From Sclerodactyla briareus (Eukaryota > Echinodermata > Holothuroidea > Dendrochirotida > Sclerodactylidae), in NCBI GenBank assembly GCA_026419785.1, contig JAODTK010001210.1:62001-126000 (forward strand): DNA of 64,000 bases. Reading direction: 5' to 3'. Shown here in pieces: positions 10,893 to 23,100 of the stretch. Under the pieces are notes generated by a model. That model was not told where the DNA came from and made no database searches. It saw only the letters and a list, made by a program, of their open reading frames with translations. The position numbers were made by a program, and so were the translations under genes. The first letter of the stretch is position 1; the number at the start of each line of letters is the position of its first letter.

Positions 10893-13800
10893 TGTCACGG
10901 AAGGTGGCTGTGAGGTATTATATAGTGCTATGAGGCAGGAAGTATTCATTCTGTATCTTCCTTCTTGTTTTCCTAGAAATTTGGTGTGGTGCTCTGCATG
11001 AGCAAAGGAGTAGGGAAAACATTTCAGTTCCCCCCCTCCCCTCCCCCCCTAGTACACCGGTGGGCTCACCCTGGCAATCCAATGATAACACCCCTATACT
11101 GGATTGACCATGTCTACATGACTTTTGGTATCCGCCACCCGACCTATAGCCGAGCCATAAGAATGTCCCCCACACATTATGGTGAAGACGATTGCACTCC
11201 CTTGCAATGGTACCACGTGCATGTCCCTACTGGCACTTTTCAAATCTATGTTACTCTACCTAGAATTTGCCTCCACAGTTCTCCTGTTAGAGTAACACGA
11301 AATGTATTTTCCGCTACGATGTCACACTACAATGCATGACTTGTCCTTCAGTGTAGCTTGCGCGGGGACATTTTTCTGTTTGAATGGTTTTACAAACACC
11401 TCACTGCCATTGCCTTCCTAGTAATTATATACCTCCATGCCAGTAGGTCATTAGAAGTCTACTATGAGTTGGCTAACAGCGCCGTAGTACCTTGAGAACT
11501 TTTTTTTGGTATGGTTAATCATCATAAAACAGTCTTATTTGGCCCTCTTTTAGCTGGGGTTCACAGATGCTGCCCACCTCGTGCTCCAATCTTGTGTGAG
11601 AGGTCACTAAGTCCAAATTGTCTCAGAACTCTATAGATTCAAAACATAATGATGGTGTGTTGTTACACCTCGCCAGTCCACAGTCTGATTCTGAACAATA
11701 TAGGAATTCATAGAGTTGGTTTTCAGACCTATAGACCACTATATTGTTAACAAGGTTGTAATAAGTCACCAGAAATTAGGTTCAGTCGAGATTTTTGGAC
11801 CAAGTCAAGTCAAGTCACCAAGTCACTGTACAAAGTCAATGGGACCAAGTCTTTAATTGAATTTATTCAGTCACGTGGACCAGTTTGAGTTGGAGACTCG
11901 AGCGGCGACTTGGTTACAACACTGATGTTCAACTCCCAAAGGAACTTTAGAAGACCATGGCAATCGTGGAATAATTACTAGTCCAGCATAGCTAGGCCCC
12001 GTTAAAGCCAGTTTATGTGCACTTCCAACGAGGTGTTTCCTGATTGGCTGCTTGTATCGAGTATAACTGTGATCCTCTTCAGCTTGAATATAGTCATGGC
12101 AGTGTGTAGTGAGATCAGTTATTCAATAACAATGTTTAGCAAGACATCAATGTGGTATACATGTTCCAGCAAGAACAAGTTCTCCATTTTAGTTACTCTT
12201 TGAAAGGTGGGAACACCATTTGGGTATTCCATCAACAAAGCCTGCTGGATGTGTCCCAGGTCAATATTTCATCTTGTGAACAGGATAAGTCAATTAAGCC
12301 TTGGTTGGGTAATAAAGTCACACATTTTCATGTGAAGAGTGTATGATTCCTGTGGTGTTTTTGGGGAGGTTGACCATTTTGCAGGTGACCATAGTCCCTC
12401 TTGTCAGACCTTAGTAGTAGTAGTATAGCGCAGTCTTGTCTATCTGACATTCTCATTGATCACCTCCCCCACGTATCACAATCCTTGCCCAAGTTTCTTG
12501 CTTCCTCAAACTGTTATGTTGATGTCCCTGAATTACTAGCATGTTAATGTTGTCATCCCTTGCAGGGGGGTTAAATATTGCCTTACGAGTACCTCTAAAC
12601 GATGGTTGCCATATATGTAACCTTCCTCAGATGGACCACAATAGATTTCTAAATATAATATTCAAACTGCCCATTTTAGATCCACTTTTAGCTAGAATTC
12701 CATTGAAGCAAATACGGTTCCATTCTCGTTAAAAAATTGCGAATTCCGGTGAGCTGGAGATGGAGACAGCGTCTGATATATCCTATCATTTGAAGAGATA
12801 GATTATTGGTTCTTATGAAGCAAAACAAGTTCTAAATGCAAGCTACCAACACTGAAGAGGAAAATAAGCACATATCCAATGTTCTGCGAATTCGTACCCG
12901 CAAATTTACTTCGGTGGAATGCCTTCCCCAAAATGGCCCATCCACGACCATATGCATGAGCTTCTGCATTTTTTGGTCTTCAGCCATACACTTACAGTGT
13001 GTTCTCTTCTGAACACTGTCCTTTTTTCGTGAATATGTGATTTTCACTTCCGCCCGAGTCTGCTCCCTCTTCTGTTTCATGAAGCCTGTTAAGCTATTGT
13101 ATGGGTCCTTGGCTGCTTGGAGGAAAAGGCACCCTCAATCGAATGTGTAACAAGGGCAAACCTGGGCACTCTGCAGATCAACTGATCGTTCTTGAGATTC
13201 GTCAGCTTTCAACCCAGGTCGTTGGTTTCCAGCCCACTCTGTACCTATGCTCTATCCCGATCACTCGAGGAAATACATTTCATGGTATTTTCCCTAGAAA
13301 TTGACCCCCATCAACATCAAAAGCAATAAGGGTATTTGAGGCCATCTGAGTCAAACCCATGTCAAAGTATGAAAATCTTGGTGATCATTTGGCATGCAAC
13401 GTTATTTATGGGACTCAAGACCCTTTTTTTGTTTTTTAGAGTCAGATTGGAGGCATTTCCCTCAAAAGTTTGGGAAATTGTCTAAAAATATAAATTCTGG
13501 CCTGTTAAAACAAAAACTGACCCTACCTGGTTGGATCAACTCAGTTGTTATGTGAGTTCTCCATGGTAAGTACTTGGTTCCTATGGTTTGGTGTCAGGAC
13601 AACTGTTATCTGAGGTTCATGAACTATCCAAGGCATCAATGAATCACTCAGTCCATGTTGCACAACAAATTGACTTTACTTTGCATATTAGTTTGCACAT
13701 AGTGTAAAAACCTAGGTGAATGCCTTTTTTACACAACTGTGAAGGGTTATTTTATACTCTCGAGAATTCTTCGCAAAAACTGCTAAGAGCAGGCCACACA

Positions 13801-15822
13801 ATACATTTGTTTTCAATACACTACGCTAAGATTCCATGCTGATCTATAGAGTGAGTGGTGATGACACAATATGCCACTTGAATGAGCCTTTTCCAAATCA
13901 GAATGGTCTCGACAAGCCAATTTTCCTGAGTAATGAATATTGCAAAACAATCAAAAGTTAGGACTAGTTTCACTAAAACAAAATGCGATCCATTACTGGG
14001 ATTCAAGCATATCTAAAAGTATTGTTTCTGAAAGCTGACAAAAAAAATTGTGGTATACGATACAGTATCATATTCTGGAACCAACCAGCACTAAATATGG
14101 CAACATATCAGCAGCTCAAATGAATGATGAATTGATGAGGTGAATTTTGAGGAGAGGTGTACAAGAGTCCCGTTGACAAAACTCACTCGCTCCAGGCGTC
14201 GATGATTGCTCATCGGGTTTACACAAGAAGTGTAAGAAACCAGTTGATAATTATTCCGATATAACTTTTATCACAGAGTACAAAAGGCCTTGATTCGTGT
14301 TTATGATACAGTGTTTCTTCCTTGTAAATACATTTCACTGTACAATAGGTTTTGTTCATGCCTGTTATAATGCTTACTATTGCTCCATGCATCAGGAGTA
14401 CTGAAGAACAAACGTTTAAAATAATAATACCCATAACTTTTTACAGTATTTACAATAAATATGTACAAATATATAATTAATAGATAAATAGGCAATTTCA
14501 CGCACAATCGATGTGGAACCTTTTCTTTGTCTTCCCTTATGATTGAACTTGCGATCGAGGTTGTATCCACATGATAAATATTAATAATTTACAAAAAAAT
14601 ATTACCTGTACATTTGAATACAGTAATAATAATTGTCTACATACTTGAGATCCTATGTTTGTTCCTCTCTCAGCGCACCCATGTTGTATGTGTTCACTAG
14701 CGTCTCCCTGTCAGTTTCTGGGCAATATACTTTTTCAAATTTTGTACAAGAACTCTACCTCAAAATGACGCTAAATACTGAACACAGTTAACCTCCGAGG
14801 GGGACCGAAAACTGTTCCAAAAAAAGTATCAGGCCCTTCCCCTTGAATCCTCTCTCCAAGATGGCGATCTTTGGGCGATACCCCCCCCCCCCCCCCCCTC
14901 CTGCCGTCGTGTGAAGCCCTGTAATGATATGAAGAAATTGTAACCGTGCACTTAAGGAACTATGCCTTTCAACACAAGAAAGAACTGTTATTATCTCCTC
15001 CCGCGAATATATTTATTAACTTCAACTAGTAATTCCCATCCAAATTCCTTGAAAATAAAGAATATACGTGTCACATAACATATTCATTTTATGGTGTAAA
15101 TACATCACTTCAATGAACCCCTACTCATTCACAACTACTCACATGATACTGCTCGACTCTCGCCTTTATCGATCGGGTCGCCAGTCGTATGAGGAGCGCT
15201 GCCCTTTGATACGAGACTATAAACCAGAATCTTAATCTTACTATCCAAGGTCGTCGATAGAATGTTGCATGTTGCAAAATAGCACATGCCTCCAAATACC
15301 ACTGTTTTCTAGCGGATCCAATCAGGCCTCTCTACCTGCGTAATCGCTATGTGATACAGATGACCTATTGATATATTGAGCATGATGTTTGCTCTTTATT
15401 GTTACATCGTGACCATACATACACATTTGCAAATCACTTGTCCTCTAGCACCCAATCAGCCTTGATAACATGGTAATGTAAATGATCTTCATTACTCATG
15501 AGTTGTCCAGAGCTTCCAGTCTCAACTGACTAGTTTCTCAAACCTCCTGGCTCCAACAAACCTTTTGCCTCGTTAGAAACTGTGGCTAAATCACCCCTCT
15601 TTCCGGCCAAGAGCAACACACTTTTATCGTCCCAGACAGTGAGCAACGATGGGCAATCAATTCCACCAGCATATAGAATCATGCCTACCACCATACTCAA
15701 CAAAAGTGTAGTGGATTCATCCAGCCTTTGAGCAACCAGTTCTCTGGTTACCCTCTTCCCAGCAAGCAAATATGCAAGTGAGCCTCTGCCCCACTGTTGT
15801 TACCAGTAGTCAGCCATGCCTG
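10893..15822. other. Region between the two convergent genes
   Basis: About 4.9 kb with no recognised gene. It should hold the 3' ends of both converging genes. A C-homopolymer of about 18 lies at 14881. Open frames here are short, frame-random and without recognisable motifs. Confidence 0.5.
15395..15400 (-). terminator. Candidate polyadenylation signal of the protease gene
   Basis: AATAAA on the minus strand, about 420 bases past the stop codon. The motif is common in AT-rich DNA, so this is only a candidate. Confidence 0.3.
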
Positions 15823-16002
15823 TCATCCAACCCCACCGCTGCCACCATTTACCGGGAAGGTGAGTACGGCCCGAAATATCCACGTGTTGAATCCGGCGGG
15901 TCCGGTCTCCGCCTTCATACCAGGTCGTTCCCATCGACAACGATCTGACTGGTTTCTGGTGCCGCAGTAGGTGTACCCAGTCCTGCCAATAGTGTCAATA
16001 AT
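15823..16002 (-). CDS. ADAMTS13: CUB2 domain end and stop (last exon)
   Basis: The exon joins phase 0 to the previous one: IIDTIGRTGYTYCG, then (slip) APETSQIVVDGNDLV, then (slip) MKAETGPAGFNTWIFRAVL and TFPVNGGSGGVG, stop TGA. Y-C-G followed by a hydrophobic strand and G-F-x-x-x-F-R-A-x-x-T-F closes a CUB domain. A GTAAAT inside TTCCCG-GTAAAT could be a donor, so an additional downstream exon is possible. A TTTATT (AATAAA on the minus strand) lies about 420 bases beyond the stop. Confidence 0.8.
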   Translation of the reverse strand: MIDTIGRTGYTYCGTRNQSDRCRWERPGMKAETGPAGFNTWIFRAVLTFPVNGGSGGVG

Positions 16003-16489
16003 CTGCGAGAGACAGGTTGGGGGCATATGAAATATTATTATTCACTGGAAGCTACAACAGCAAATACCATGTAGTAACACAGACTGATACCTATAGGTTT
16101 AGGAAAACGGTTTATGCGAATGTGTCATTTGCCCAGATGAATGCTAACTTAGACAACCGAAAACAAACGATTTTGCTTGCGAATCTGGCTGGAGTAGACA
16201 TTATACACATGAAACAATTTTACACTAAGCTAGTTTTCACTGCCAGGTCGAGTTAATAATAATTGATTTGGTTTTAGCATGAGACGGGCTAGTCCCAGAC
16301 ACCTGTACTCCGTCTGTTAAAACATCGGTTCTTGCAATACTTGCATCATAGATTATAAATAGTTATTGAATAGAAGTTGCATCTTAGAGTATTCTGAATT
16401 TACATAGATGCCATAGAAAACGACTTTTACTCTAACAAAAATGTAAACAAGAGGCAATAACCGGAGTTGCATGATCTCATCGGCAAATG

Positions 16490-17065
16490 TGGAAACTATT
16501 TAATTGTTTCTACTTGTACCTTTTCGCGAGTTGCAAAAGGACAAAATTTATCAAAATGTCTGAAAACAGCCATTTTCCCCAAAAAAGTATTCATATTCAT
16601 GGAAATTTCAGTTAATTTACGGCATGAATGTTGGAAACCCTTTGTTTTGATACTTTGTACCTTCTTCTGAAATTTGGAATCATTCAGTCCTCCCAATCAT
16701 TAAGTATACCAAAAACTGAACAGATTTTCCAGAAATTCTCAAATTTGGCCAAAAATCTATTTCCCCCCCTAAAATTGACATTTTTGGTAATTTTGGGCTG
16801 ATTGCATGTGGAAAGTTGTTATTTGTGCCTTTTTACATTGCTACAAAGTTTGAAATCATTCAGCCATTGGAATAAGGGAATATCTTGAAAAATAGTGAAA
16901 AACTTGTAAATATGAGAAATTGCCCCAAAATTTTTGTCTTTGCCTCCTAAATTCCCCAATTTTGATAGTTTCCGTCTAATTATGAGAGCAACTATGTGTT
17001 TAGTGACTATTCAAGTCTGTGCAAAATTTCACTTTGTTCAGCCACTCCAAAATGGAGATATTTGA
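16490..17065. repeat. ~175-bp satellite-like tandem units
   Basis: At least three diverged units, each with AATCATTCAGCC-like and AAAATTTGCC-like blocks, recurring at about 16675, 16850 and 17025. The array runs into the CA microsatellite and the X-box repeat. It is intronic in the protease gene. Confidence 0.6.
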
Positions 17066-17088
17066 GAAAACCATCAAAAATCTGACGG

Positions 17089-17092
<4 letters not shown>

Positions 17093-17139
<47 letters not shown>

Positions 17140-17146
17140 CACAAAC
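17093..17146. repeat. CA microsatellite
   Basis: About 25 CA units with two CG interruptions, intronic. Confidence 0.95.
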
Positions 17147-17149
17147 GGA

Positions 17150-17265
17150 CTCTTTTTGCCAGTGCACCTCATTGCTGGATCATCCGGCACCCATGGGTAC
17201 CCCACCAATGGGTACCCCTCAGTGGATAGTACCAAACCACCACTATGGTTACCATGGCAACCAGC
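17150..17265 (+). repeat. Dispersed repeat with X-box-like site, copy 2
   Basis: Shares GTGCACCTCATTGCTGG and the GGGTACC segments with 600-760, in inverted orientation. It contains GTTACCATGGCAAC at 17248-17261, a perfect RFX X-box palindrome. It lies in the intron before the last exon of the protease gene, next to a CA microsatellite. Confidence 0.65.
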
Positions 17266-17340
17266 AATAGTAAATATAGGTGAAATGGCAAAGTGACTAC
17301 AATTTCTCATCCGGCCCTTCGGGACCGATGAGATAATTAC

Positions 17341-17525
17341 CTCTAGTTTGTCGTATCTGCAGGTTGGATAGGTTCCTTGCATCATGAATCTCGAGAAGGA
17401 AATCCGTATCTGGGGTCCCTGGAGGTGTCACTATCCTGTACCGACAATCGGCGTTGGATGGGTACCTTCGAGGGTAGGCCGGACTCTTGATGGTCCCGCT
17501 AGGAGTCATGAATAGCCGGTCAACC
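17341..17525 (-). CDS. ADAMTS13: CUB2 domain, first exon
   Basis: It joins CUB1 in phase (P-VDRLF): LFMTPSGTIKSPAYPRRYPS, then NADCRYRIVTPPGTPDTDF and LLEIHD. After one slip it reads GTYPTCRYDKLE. G-x-I-x-S-P-x-Y-P-x-x-Y-P-x-N-x-x-C and C-x-Y-D-x-L-E are textbook CUB motifs. The donor is GTAATT. Confidence 0.9.
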
Positions 17526-18019
17526 CTGTTCATGTCGAGGAAATGACGGAGAATGGAAATGAATAGTCGTGCCTTCGGATTTTCGAGAGGTCCTAGATGG
17601 CGTTGGTATATTAGGAGGGGAGAGTGTCAGTTAGCTTACAGCTTACAGTTACTTTTGAGTGATAGTGCAACTCCGGTACAATGGGAGTGAATGATTGAAT
17701 GTGGTACCGTAATCAACATTTTTCCTGAAGAAAATACATATATATCGCTAACACAATCGCGAAACGTACAGCTTGCAGTCACGTACATCCATTTATCATT
17801 ATTTTTGTTTCGGTGGCTAGGTTGGTTAGTGTGGCTCCTTCCTCGCGGGAACTCGACTACCAGACTTCCTTCCTATGCTTAATTTTGACGCCAAGTTGGC
17901 GACCCCAGTATCGTGCAAGCACAACGCACATCTCGAACTTCAATATTGAGAGATAGCAGATAGGTTATTTTTAAATAATGGTTACTTGCTATTCGACCCT
18001 GAACAGAGGGCGTACTTAC

Positions 18020-18191
18020 GGTCTGCAGCTCGTCCTGTCGTTCTTCTTGAATGACAGCGCGTAACCACTCTCAGATGATACGGTCTTCACGATGATGGAT
18101 ATCACATTGTCTCTGTAGTTCAGTACGTAGTCCGTCTGCTGTCCGCAAACGTTCCTCTCTCTTGATCCCTCGATAATCTTCAGGTATTCTC
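18020..18191 (-). CDS. ADAMTS13: CUB1 domain, second exon
   Basis: The exon is intact and in frame with the first: GEYLKIIEGSRERNVCGQQT, then DYVLNYRDNVISIIVKTVSS, then ESGYALSFKKNDRTSCR. The alternating beta pattern and the G-Y-x-L-x-F end are typical of CUB domains; the R-x-x-C-G in the middle fits ADAMTS13. The donor is GTAAGT and the acceptor is TTTTAG. Confidence 0.9.
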
Positions 18192-18681
18192 CTAAAAATC
18201 GGAATAAACATCGTATACACATCTAATTTTTGTACATGAATAACGGCTAAAAATGAATGAATAAGTCTCCAGCGTTTAGATCTACCCAGTTTTGCTGCCA
18301 ACTGTAACGACAGGCAGCACAGAAATATCGTCTTGAAACATGTTATGCCAATGTATATCTAAAGGAAAGTCCTTTTGGGGTGAAGATTAGGTCAATTTCT
18401 AGTCCAGCAGGTGCAAGTTTTATAATACGTAACAACACCTGAAAACGCGAGTGACATTAACATTGCTGTCATTCCGTGCCACATTATCAGGGGACATTAG
18501 ACGAGTCCCCCTGTACCACCCGTATTGTCCCCACATCCTGCAGTCAGTCCTCGGTAACTATTATCCTAACTTACAAGCAGGACATTGCAATAAAAGCTCC
18601 TGACACTCAAGCTTTACTTGAAGCGACTTTGTTACTCATTCCTGAGCAAATTTTCTAAGAGATAACGTAATTATAGCATAC

Positions 18682-18825
18682 CTTGATCGCAATTGATTAG
18701 GCTGTTGATCCGTAGCGAGAAGGACTTGCCGAAGGGTGCTACCAGTGTGGTGGTGCAGCCGTCAGTCCCCGTCGGGTGGGACTGGGTGTAGGAGCCCGCT
18801 GGAACCTCCAGCAACTGGTTACACA
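18682..18825 (-). CDS. ADAMTS13: CUB1 domain, first exon
   Basis: The exon is intact: CNQLLEVPAGSYTQSHPTGT, then DGCTTTLVAPFGKSFSLRIN and SLINCDQ. The spacing C-x-x-x-L-E ... D-C-x-x-x-x-x-x-P-x-G-x-x-x-x-L-R-I ... x-N-C is that of ADAMTS13 CUB1. The donor is GTATGC and the acceptor is CAACAG. Confidence 0.88.
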
Positions 18826-19249
18826 CTGTTGAATATGATCAGAACCAGAGATGTTGCTTAAATGGGTAAACAGAGCACATGTTTCCAATTTCTACTCTAC
18901 TTTTTGTTCTTCTGGTGTAGCAGTTGGGGTCGGCAACCCATTTTCTTTCATGGACTACCTTAACCACTGGCACAAATCTTCCCTCCTAGAACTGTCACCT
19001 TGTATATTCCCCATATATAGGTAGCTGAACCATACCCGTTGTTAGTTTTTATAGTAAATTTTGGGGAACATAAAACGTGGTAGCCAGGCTTAGGTCTCCG
19101 AGAATCCTGCGGCGACCGTTTCTTGTGCAGGTGCAAGAAATAGAGGAGGATATGTTCCGAACGCCACAATTTCATAAAAGTCACATAATCTGACATGGCG
19201 TCATATGATCGCCAGATGACATATTTGTCAAATATTTTGGCAGACATAC

Positions 19250-19415
19250 CTTCTTCTGGGTTCACGTCCTCCCCTACCACGCATGTTCAGCGTCACATGG
19301 TCGCTCTGTATCGGGTTTCTCCTCCTCGGAGCACTCTCCATCTGCCTGCTCCCGTCCCTCCTCTTAAAATGGTCACCGTTCTCTCCTGTGTTCCGTGACC
19401 GCATGTAGCATCACA
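19250..19415 (-). CDS. ADAMTS13: TSP1-12 exon (last repeat)
   Basis: CDATCGHGTQERTVT opens the repeat. After a slip it reads ADGECSEEEKPDTERPCDAE, then C-V-V-G-E-D-V-N-P-E-E. The donor GTATGT leaves one base, which joins the CUB1 exon as V-C-N-Q; the phase changes here from the 0-0 pattern of the array. C-D-A-T-C-G is an O-fucosylation site. Confidence 0.82.
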
Positions 19416-19599
19416 CTGTCGATAAAGTGATCATATCGATGATAGAATATTTTATCCATTAAAACCTGTGGTATTTTTGTTTTACCTGTTTCCAGCCCGA
19501 CACTAATCACTAGATTGAAACAATACGAATTTGCTAGTTTCCAAGGCAAGTACCGGTATCAGTTTAGTTAGGCCGATGCGCTCCAGAACAATTTTTTTT

Positions 19600-19960
19600 T
19601 CTTGTTGGCTAACGCTAACCTAACTCAATTTCTGACTAACCCTCAATCTAAAGAACGCAAATCAATCCTGTACAATACGATTAGGCAATCAATCACCTTC
19701 CCAGCGAACACAAAATGTTTTCATAACTTTTCGAAAAGAGCTTTAAAAAATGTCTTCATAACGTTAAGTGTGGTGTTATTAAAACTTTTTGATATCGTTT
19801 TTGATGGTCGAAACATGTTTTCAACGTTTCAATAATGTTATAATATTGTTGGAAGAGATGGAATGTTGCAAACAATGTTTATTAAAACATGATTATTATA
19901 CCACAAAATAATGTTTTTTAAGACATTAGATGAAACATTTTCATAACGTTTTAACTATGA
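19600..19960. repeat. AT-rich repeat rich in AACGTT and AATGTTTT
   Basis: Short motifs such as TTTTCATAACGTT, AATAATGTTATAATATTG and AAACATTTTCATAACGTTTT recur in both orientations. It resembles an old palindromic element. It lies in the intron between TSP1-12 and TSP1-11. Confidence 0.45.
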
Positions 19961-21401
19961 CTATTAAGGACATATTTGGCCCAAGAAAGCAACAACAGTT
20001 AATTAGGTATTGTTCGTAGTAGTGATTCATTAACCATAGGTTGCGCCAGCGCCATTTCGTCGGGAAATCCGAGTGGGTAAGCTACGATTTCAATACGCCC
20101 CGACGAGGGTCTATTGCACCTACAGTATAAATTTCCCCAACCTTCGTCAGTGAAAATTTATACTTTATAGCTGAATAATCTTTATCGCGCTAAGAGCGCC
20201 GGACATTTTTCATCTTATTTTTGAGTTCATTTTCGAGTCGGCACCACCACTGTGACTGCCATCAGCTGCAGTATTGAGAATTGTTGCCAAAAGTTGTAGT
20301 TTGCAGCAATTGGGACTGAAATTATCAACATATACTCTGTTCAATTTGTTCGGCGCCATAACCCGTTCTGCAGGACATTTTAATTTGCATGATAGTGAGG
20401 AGACCGCGGAGAGGAGGGGGGAGGGGTGGGTTATTGGTCAGTCAAAATTTTCCATTTGTCACATGAGTTGTGACTGTGGTTACAAAAAAAAAAACTCCGT
20501 AATTTTCCAGTGAAGCCAGTCTGCAACACTTCTTTTTAGAAATAGCAAACGACAGGTGCTGGTCATATATACCATTTTGAAGAGTCAATACGTTCGCGGG
20601 AAACAACACGTGTCGATAAGCGTCTATTCTGGCTGGTAATTGGTAGCCATTGAGTCTCCTCCAAACAATTTCCGTTCTCCAATTATTATTAATTGTTCGT
20701 TGTCTAGCCTGGCTATCTGAACCCTGGTGATACCGGTATGGCCATTTAAATGTCCATTTCCTTCTATTAATTACGTGGGTGTGCCCAAGAAAAACTGGAG
20801 TCTGCACGAGCGCAAAGACATTTTAAATGTTCCCTTCGTCCACCTGATCCAAGAATGTCTAGCTGCTTAGATAATGTCGAACGCCGGAACCTTCTGCTTG
20901 GACTTCCGTCCTGAATGTTCATGTAGGGCAACACGCACAATGGTAGTAGATCGGAAATCCACTTTTGGAAAGAATTTTTTTTTTTTCAGAATGTATCTCG
21001 GCTAGGAAGGCAATTCGGGCATCCCTGCAACAGGTCGGACACGGATGGATGGATGGAACACTCGACATGTAGGGAGGGGGGGGGGGGGGTCTTGTCGTCC
21101 TAGCTCAATAGTGTCCATAATAATGTAGGTATTTGTGATGTTTTATTCCTGTTCCATGAACAGCTATTTCACGTTCTCATCCGACCGATGCGAATGAAAG
21201 TTTCGATATGTTGCACAAGTAGAGAAGGTGAAGGTCAAAGCTTCGCAGAAAAAAAAAAATGCACGGTGAACAAACATACGTAGCGCACGTTCTCCTCATA
21301 TCACTAATTGTGATGTTTTCGGGAATGATCTTATACCAATAGCAGGAAATGATCTTCTCACAGTGTAAATAAACAGTAAGGAACTGGAATTCGAAGCTAA
21401 C

Positions 21402-21581
21402 CTCAGTCCATTCGCCAGTAACCCATATAGCAGGGGGTAGTGTTGGACACGCGTCGAGGCTACAATCCTGTCGCGTAACTGGTATCTGTGCTTGGTCACA
21501 TTCGGTATCTTCTACATTTTCGTCCCCAATCTGACATCTGACATCACGAGACTGAGACCCATTTCCACACGTTGCACTGCA
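21402..21581 (-). CDS. ADAMTS13: TSP1-11 exon (recent triplicate, copy C)
   Basis: The exon is intact (60 codons): CSATCGNGSQSRDVRCQIGD, then ENVEDTECDQAQIPVTRQDC, then SLDACPTLPPAIWVTGEWTE. It is nearest in sequence to copy B. The C-S-A-T-C-G site is kept. The donor is GTTAGC and the acceptor is TTATAG, phases 0-0. Confidence 0.93.
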
Positions 21582-21737
21582 CTATAAACAAAAAGGGGAA
21601 AAGAGAATCCATCATTCTACCTATCAAATGCGATAAATAGTTTATCACACAACCAATTGTTAGCTAATACATTTTTGTCAACAATTAAATTGTCCGGAAA
21701 TAACAAATAAATATGACTTTGAAAAATGGACACCAAC

Positions 21738-21916
21738 CTCCGTCCATTCGTCGATCACCCATTTAGCAGGGGGTAGTGTAGGGCACACATCAGTATTGCA
21801 ATCTTGTCGCGTAACTGGTACCTGGGATTGGTCACATTCGTCATCTTCTACGCTTTCATCCCCAATTTGGCATCTGATATCACGGACTGGTACCGTCTCC
21901 CATGTGGCGGCTTACA
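21738..21916 (-). CDS. ADAMTS13: TSP1-10 exon (recent triplicate, copy B)
   Basis: The first 25 bases are damaged: a TAA in the frame needed, with several differences from copies A and C. The rest is clean: RDIRCQIGDESVEDDECDQ, then SQVPVTRQDCNTDVCPTLP and PAKWVIDEWTE. The donor is GTTGGT and the acceptor is CTGTAG. Of the three similar exons it has the worst start, either a genuine lesion or a local read error. Confidence 0.83.
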
Positions 21917-22334
21917 CTACAGAATCCGGAAAGAACCAAAATGTTATCGAATGAGTTAACATTCCTGATAAAGTTAAAAGTTCATTTTTTGGAAATGATT
22001 ATTATGGTTGTTAAAACTTCACAGTTGGGCGAATGCACACGACACTGCTAGAAATAGCTCAGGGGCCTATTAATGACTGACACTTGAAAAAATCTTTGTT
22101 TTGACTATATTCGCCTATCCTTCCTTTCTGTTAGTGCCAGCTTCTATGCGACATGTACTGTACTCACTAAAATATACATGGCGATTACGCTTATAACAAA
22201 ATAATAAATATTAAATTTAGAGAGAGTTTACAGACTCCACAACAGTCTGGCAATTATATTGTTGGTCAGACATGTGATCGCTTCGTAATGAAAGCATGTA
22301 AAACTGTAATACACTGTAGAATATAGATACCAAC

Positions 22335-22513
22335 CTCAGACCAATCACCGATCACCCATTCAGCGGGGGGTAGTGTAGGGCACACACCGAGGTTGCAGTC
22401 CTGTTGCTCAACTGGTATGTGTGCCTGATCGCATTCGACGTCCTCTACGCTTTCGCGCCCTCTTTGGCATCTGACCGCACGATACTGGTACCCATTACCA
22501 CAGGGGCGCTACA
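22335..22513 (-). CDS. ADAMTS13: TSP1-9 exon (recent triplicate, copy A)
   Basis: After one lost base in the CCCC run the frame is CSAPCGNGYQYRAVRCQRGR, then ESVEDVECDQAHIPVEQQDC, then NLGVCPTLPPAEWVIGDWSE. It is closely similar to the next two exons along its length, including the shared C-P-T-L-P-P-A linker, which marks recent tandem duplication. C-S-A-P-C-G has lost the O-fucosylation Thr. The donor is GTTGGT and the acceptor is TCACAG. Confidence 0.9.
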
Positions 22514-22926
22514 CTGTGAAAACAGGAGCAATGATTCGTAAATTTTCAAATTAATTTTTCTGTTCTGTAGTTTTAGTTACCATCTCACCGCCGCTGTAAA
22601 CTGAGCATTGTCAAACTTTAGTCATTCTAATAGGCACCCAATCCGCAACGACCGATTCCCGTAGGGTCCAAGGTTGTGACCAAGTCATCCTAGATACTCT
22701 AAAATGGACCTAATAATATAACTGTTGTCCATCAGTGAATGAAATCAGGACATAAATGATACTCGCCGTGGGTACGAGAAATCCAACCTAAAACACAGTC
22801 ATCGGCATGAAACGTGGCAGACGTTTGAGCAATGTGCATGCGTGACAAAATATGAACAATTCTTATGAAGCGAATAATCGAATTGCGGGAAAATATAATA
22901 ATCGAGATCAAGTCTAATTGACCTAC

Positions 22927-23100
22927 CTCACTCCATGAACTAGCAGTCCATACCGCGAGTAAGGGACACTCTGCAACAAAACACGTGTCCTCAGCGTCGG
23001 GGATTTCATCGGCGACACAGTCCTCCCGGCGCCAATTCCTCCCCTCTTCGCAGTCTACAGATCGCACACGCGTACCACCTTCTCCGCAAGTTTCACTGCA
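22927..23100 (-). CDS. ADAMTS13: TSP1-8 exon
   Basis: The exon is intact (58 codons): CSETCGEGGTRVRSVDCEEG, then RNWRREDCVADEIPDAEDTC, then FVAECPLLAVWTASSWSE. Six cysteines are present and C-S-E-T-C-G is an O-fucosylation site. The donor is GTAGGT and the acceptor is CCTCAG, phases 0-0. Confidence 0.93.
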
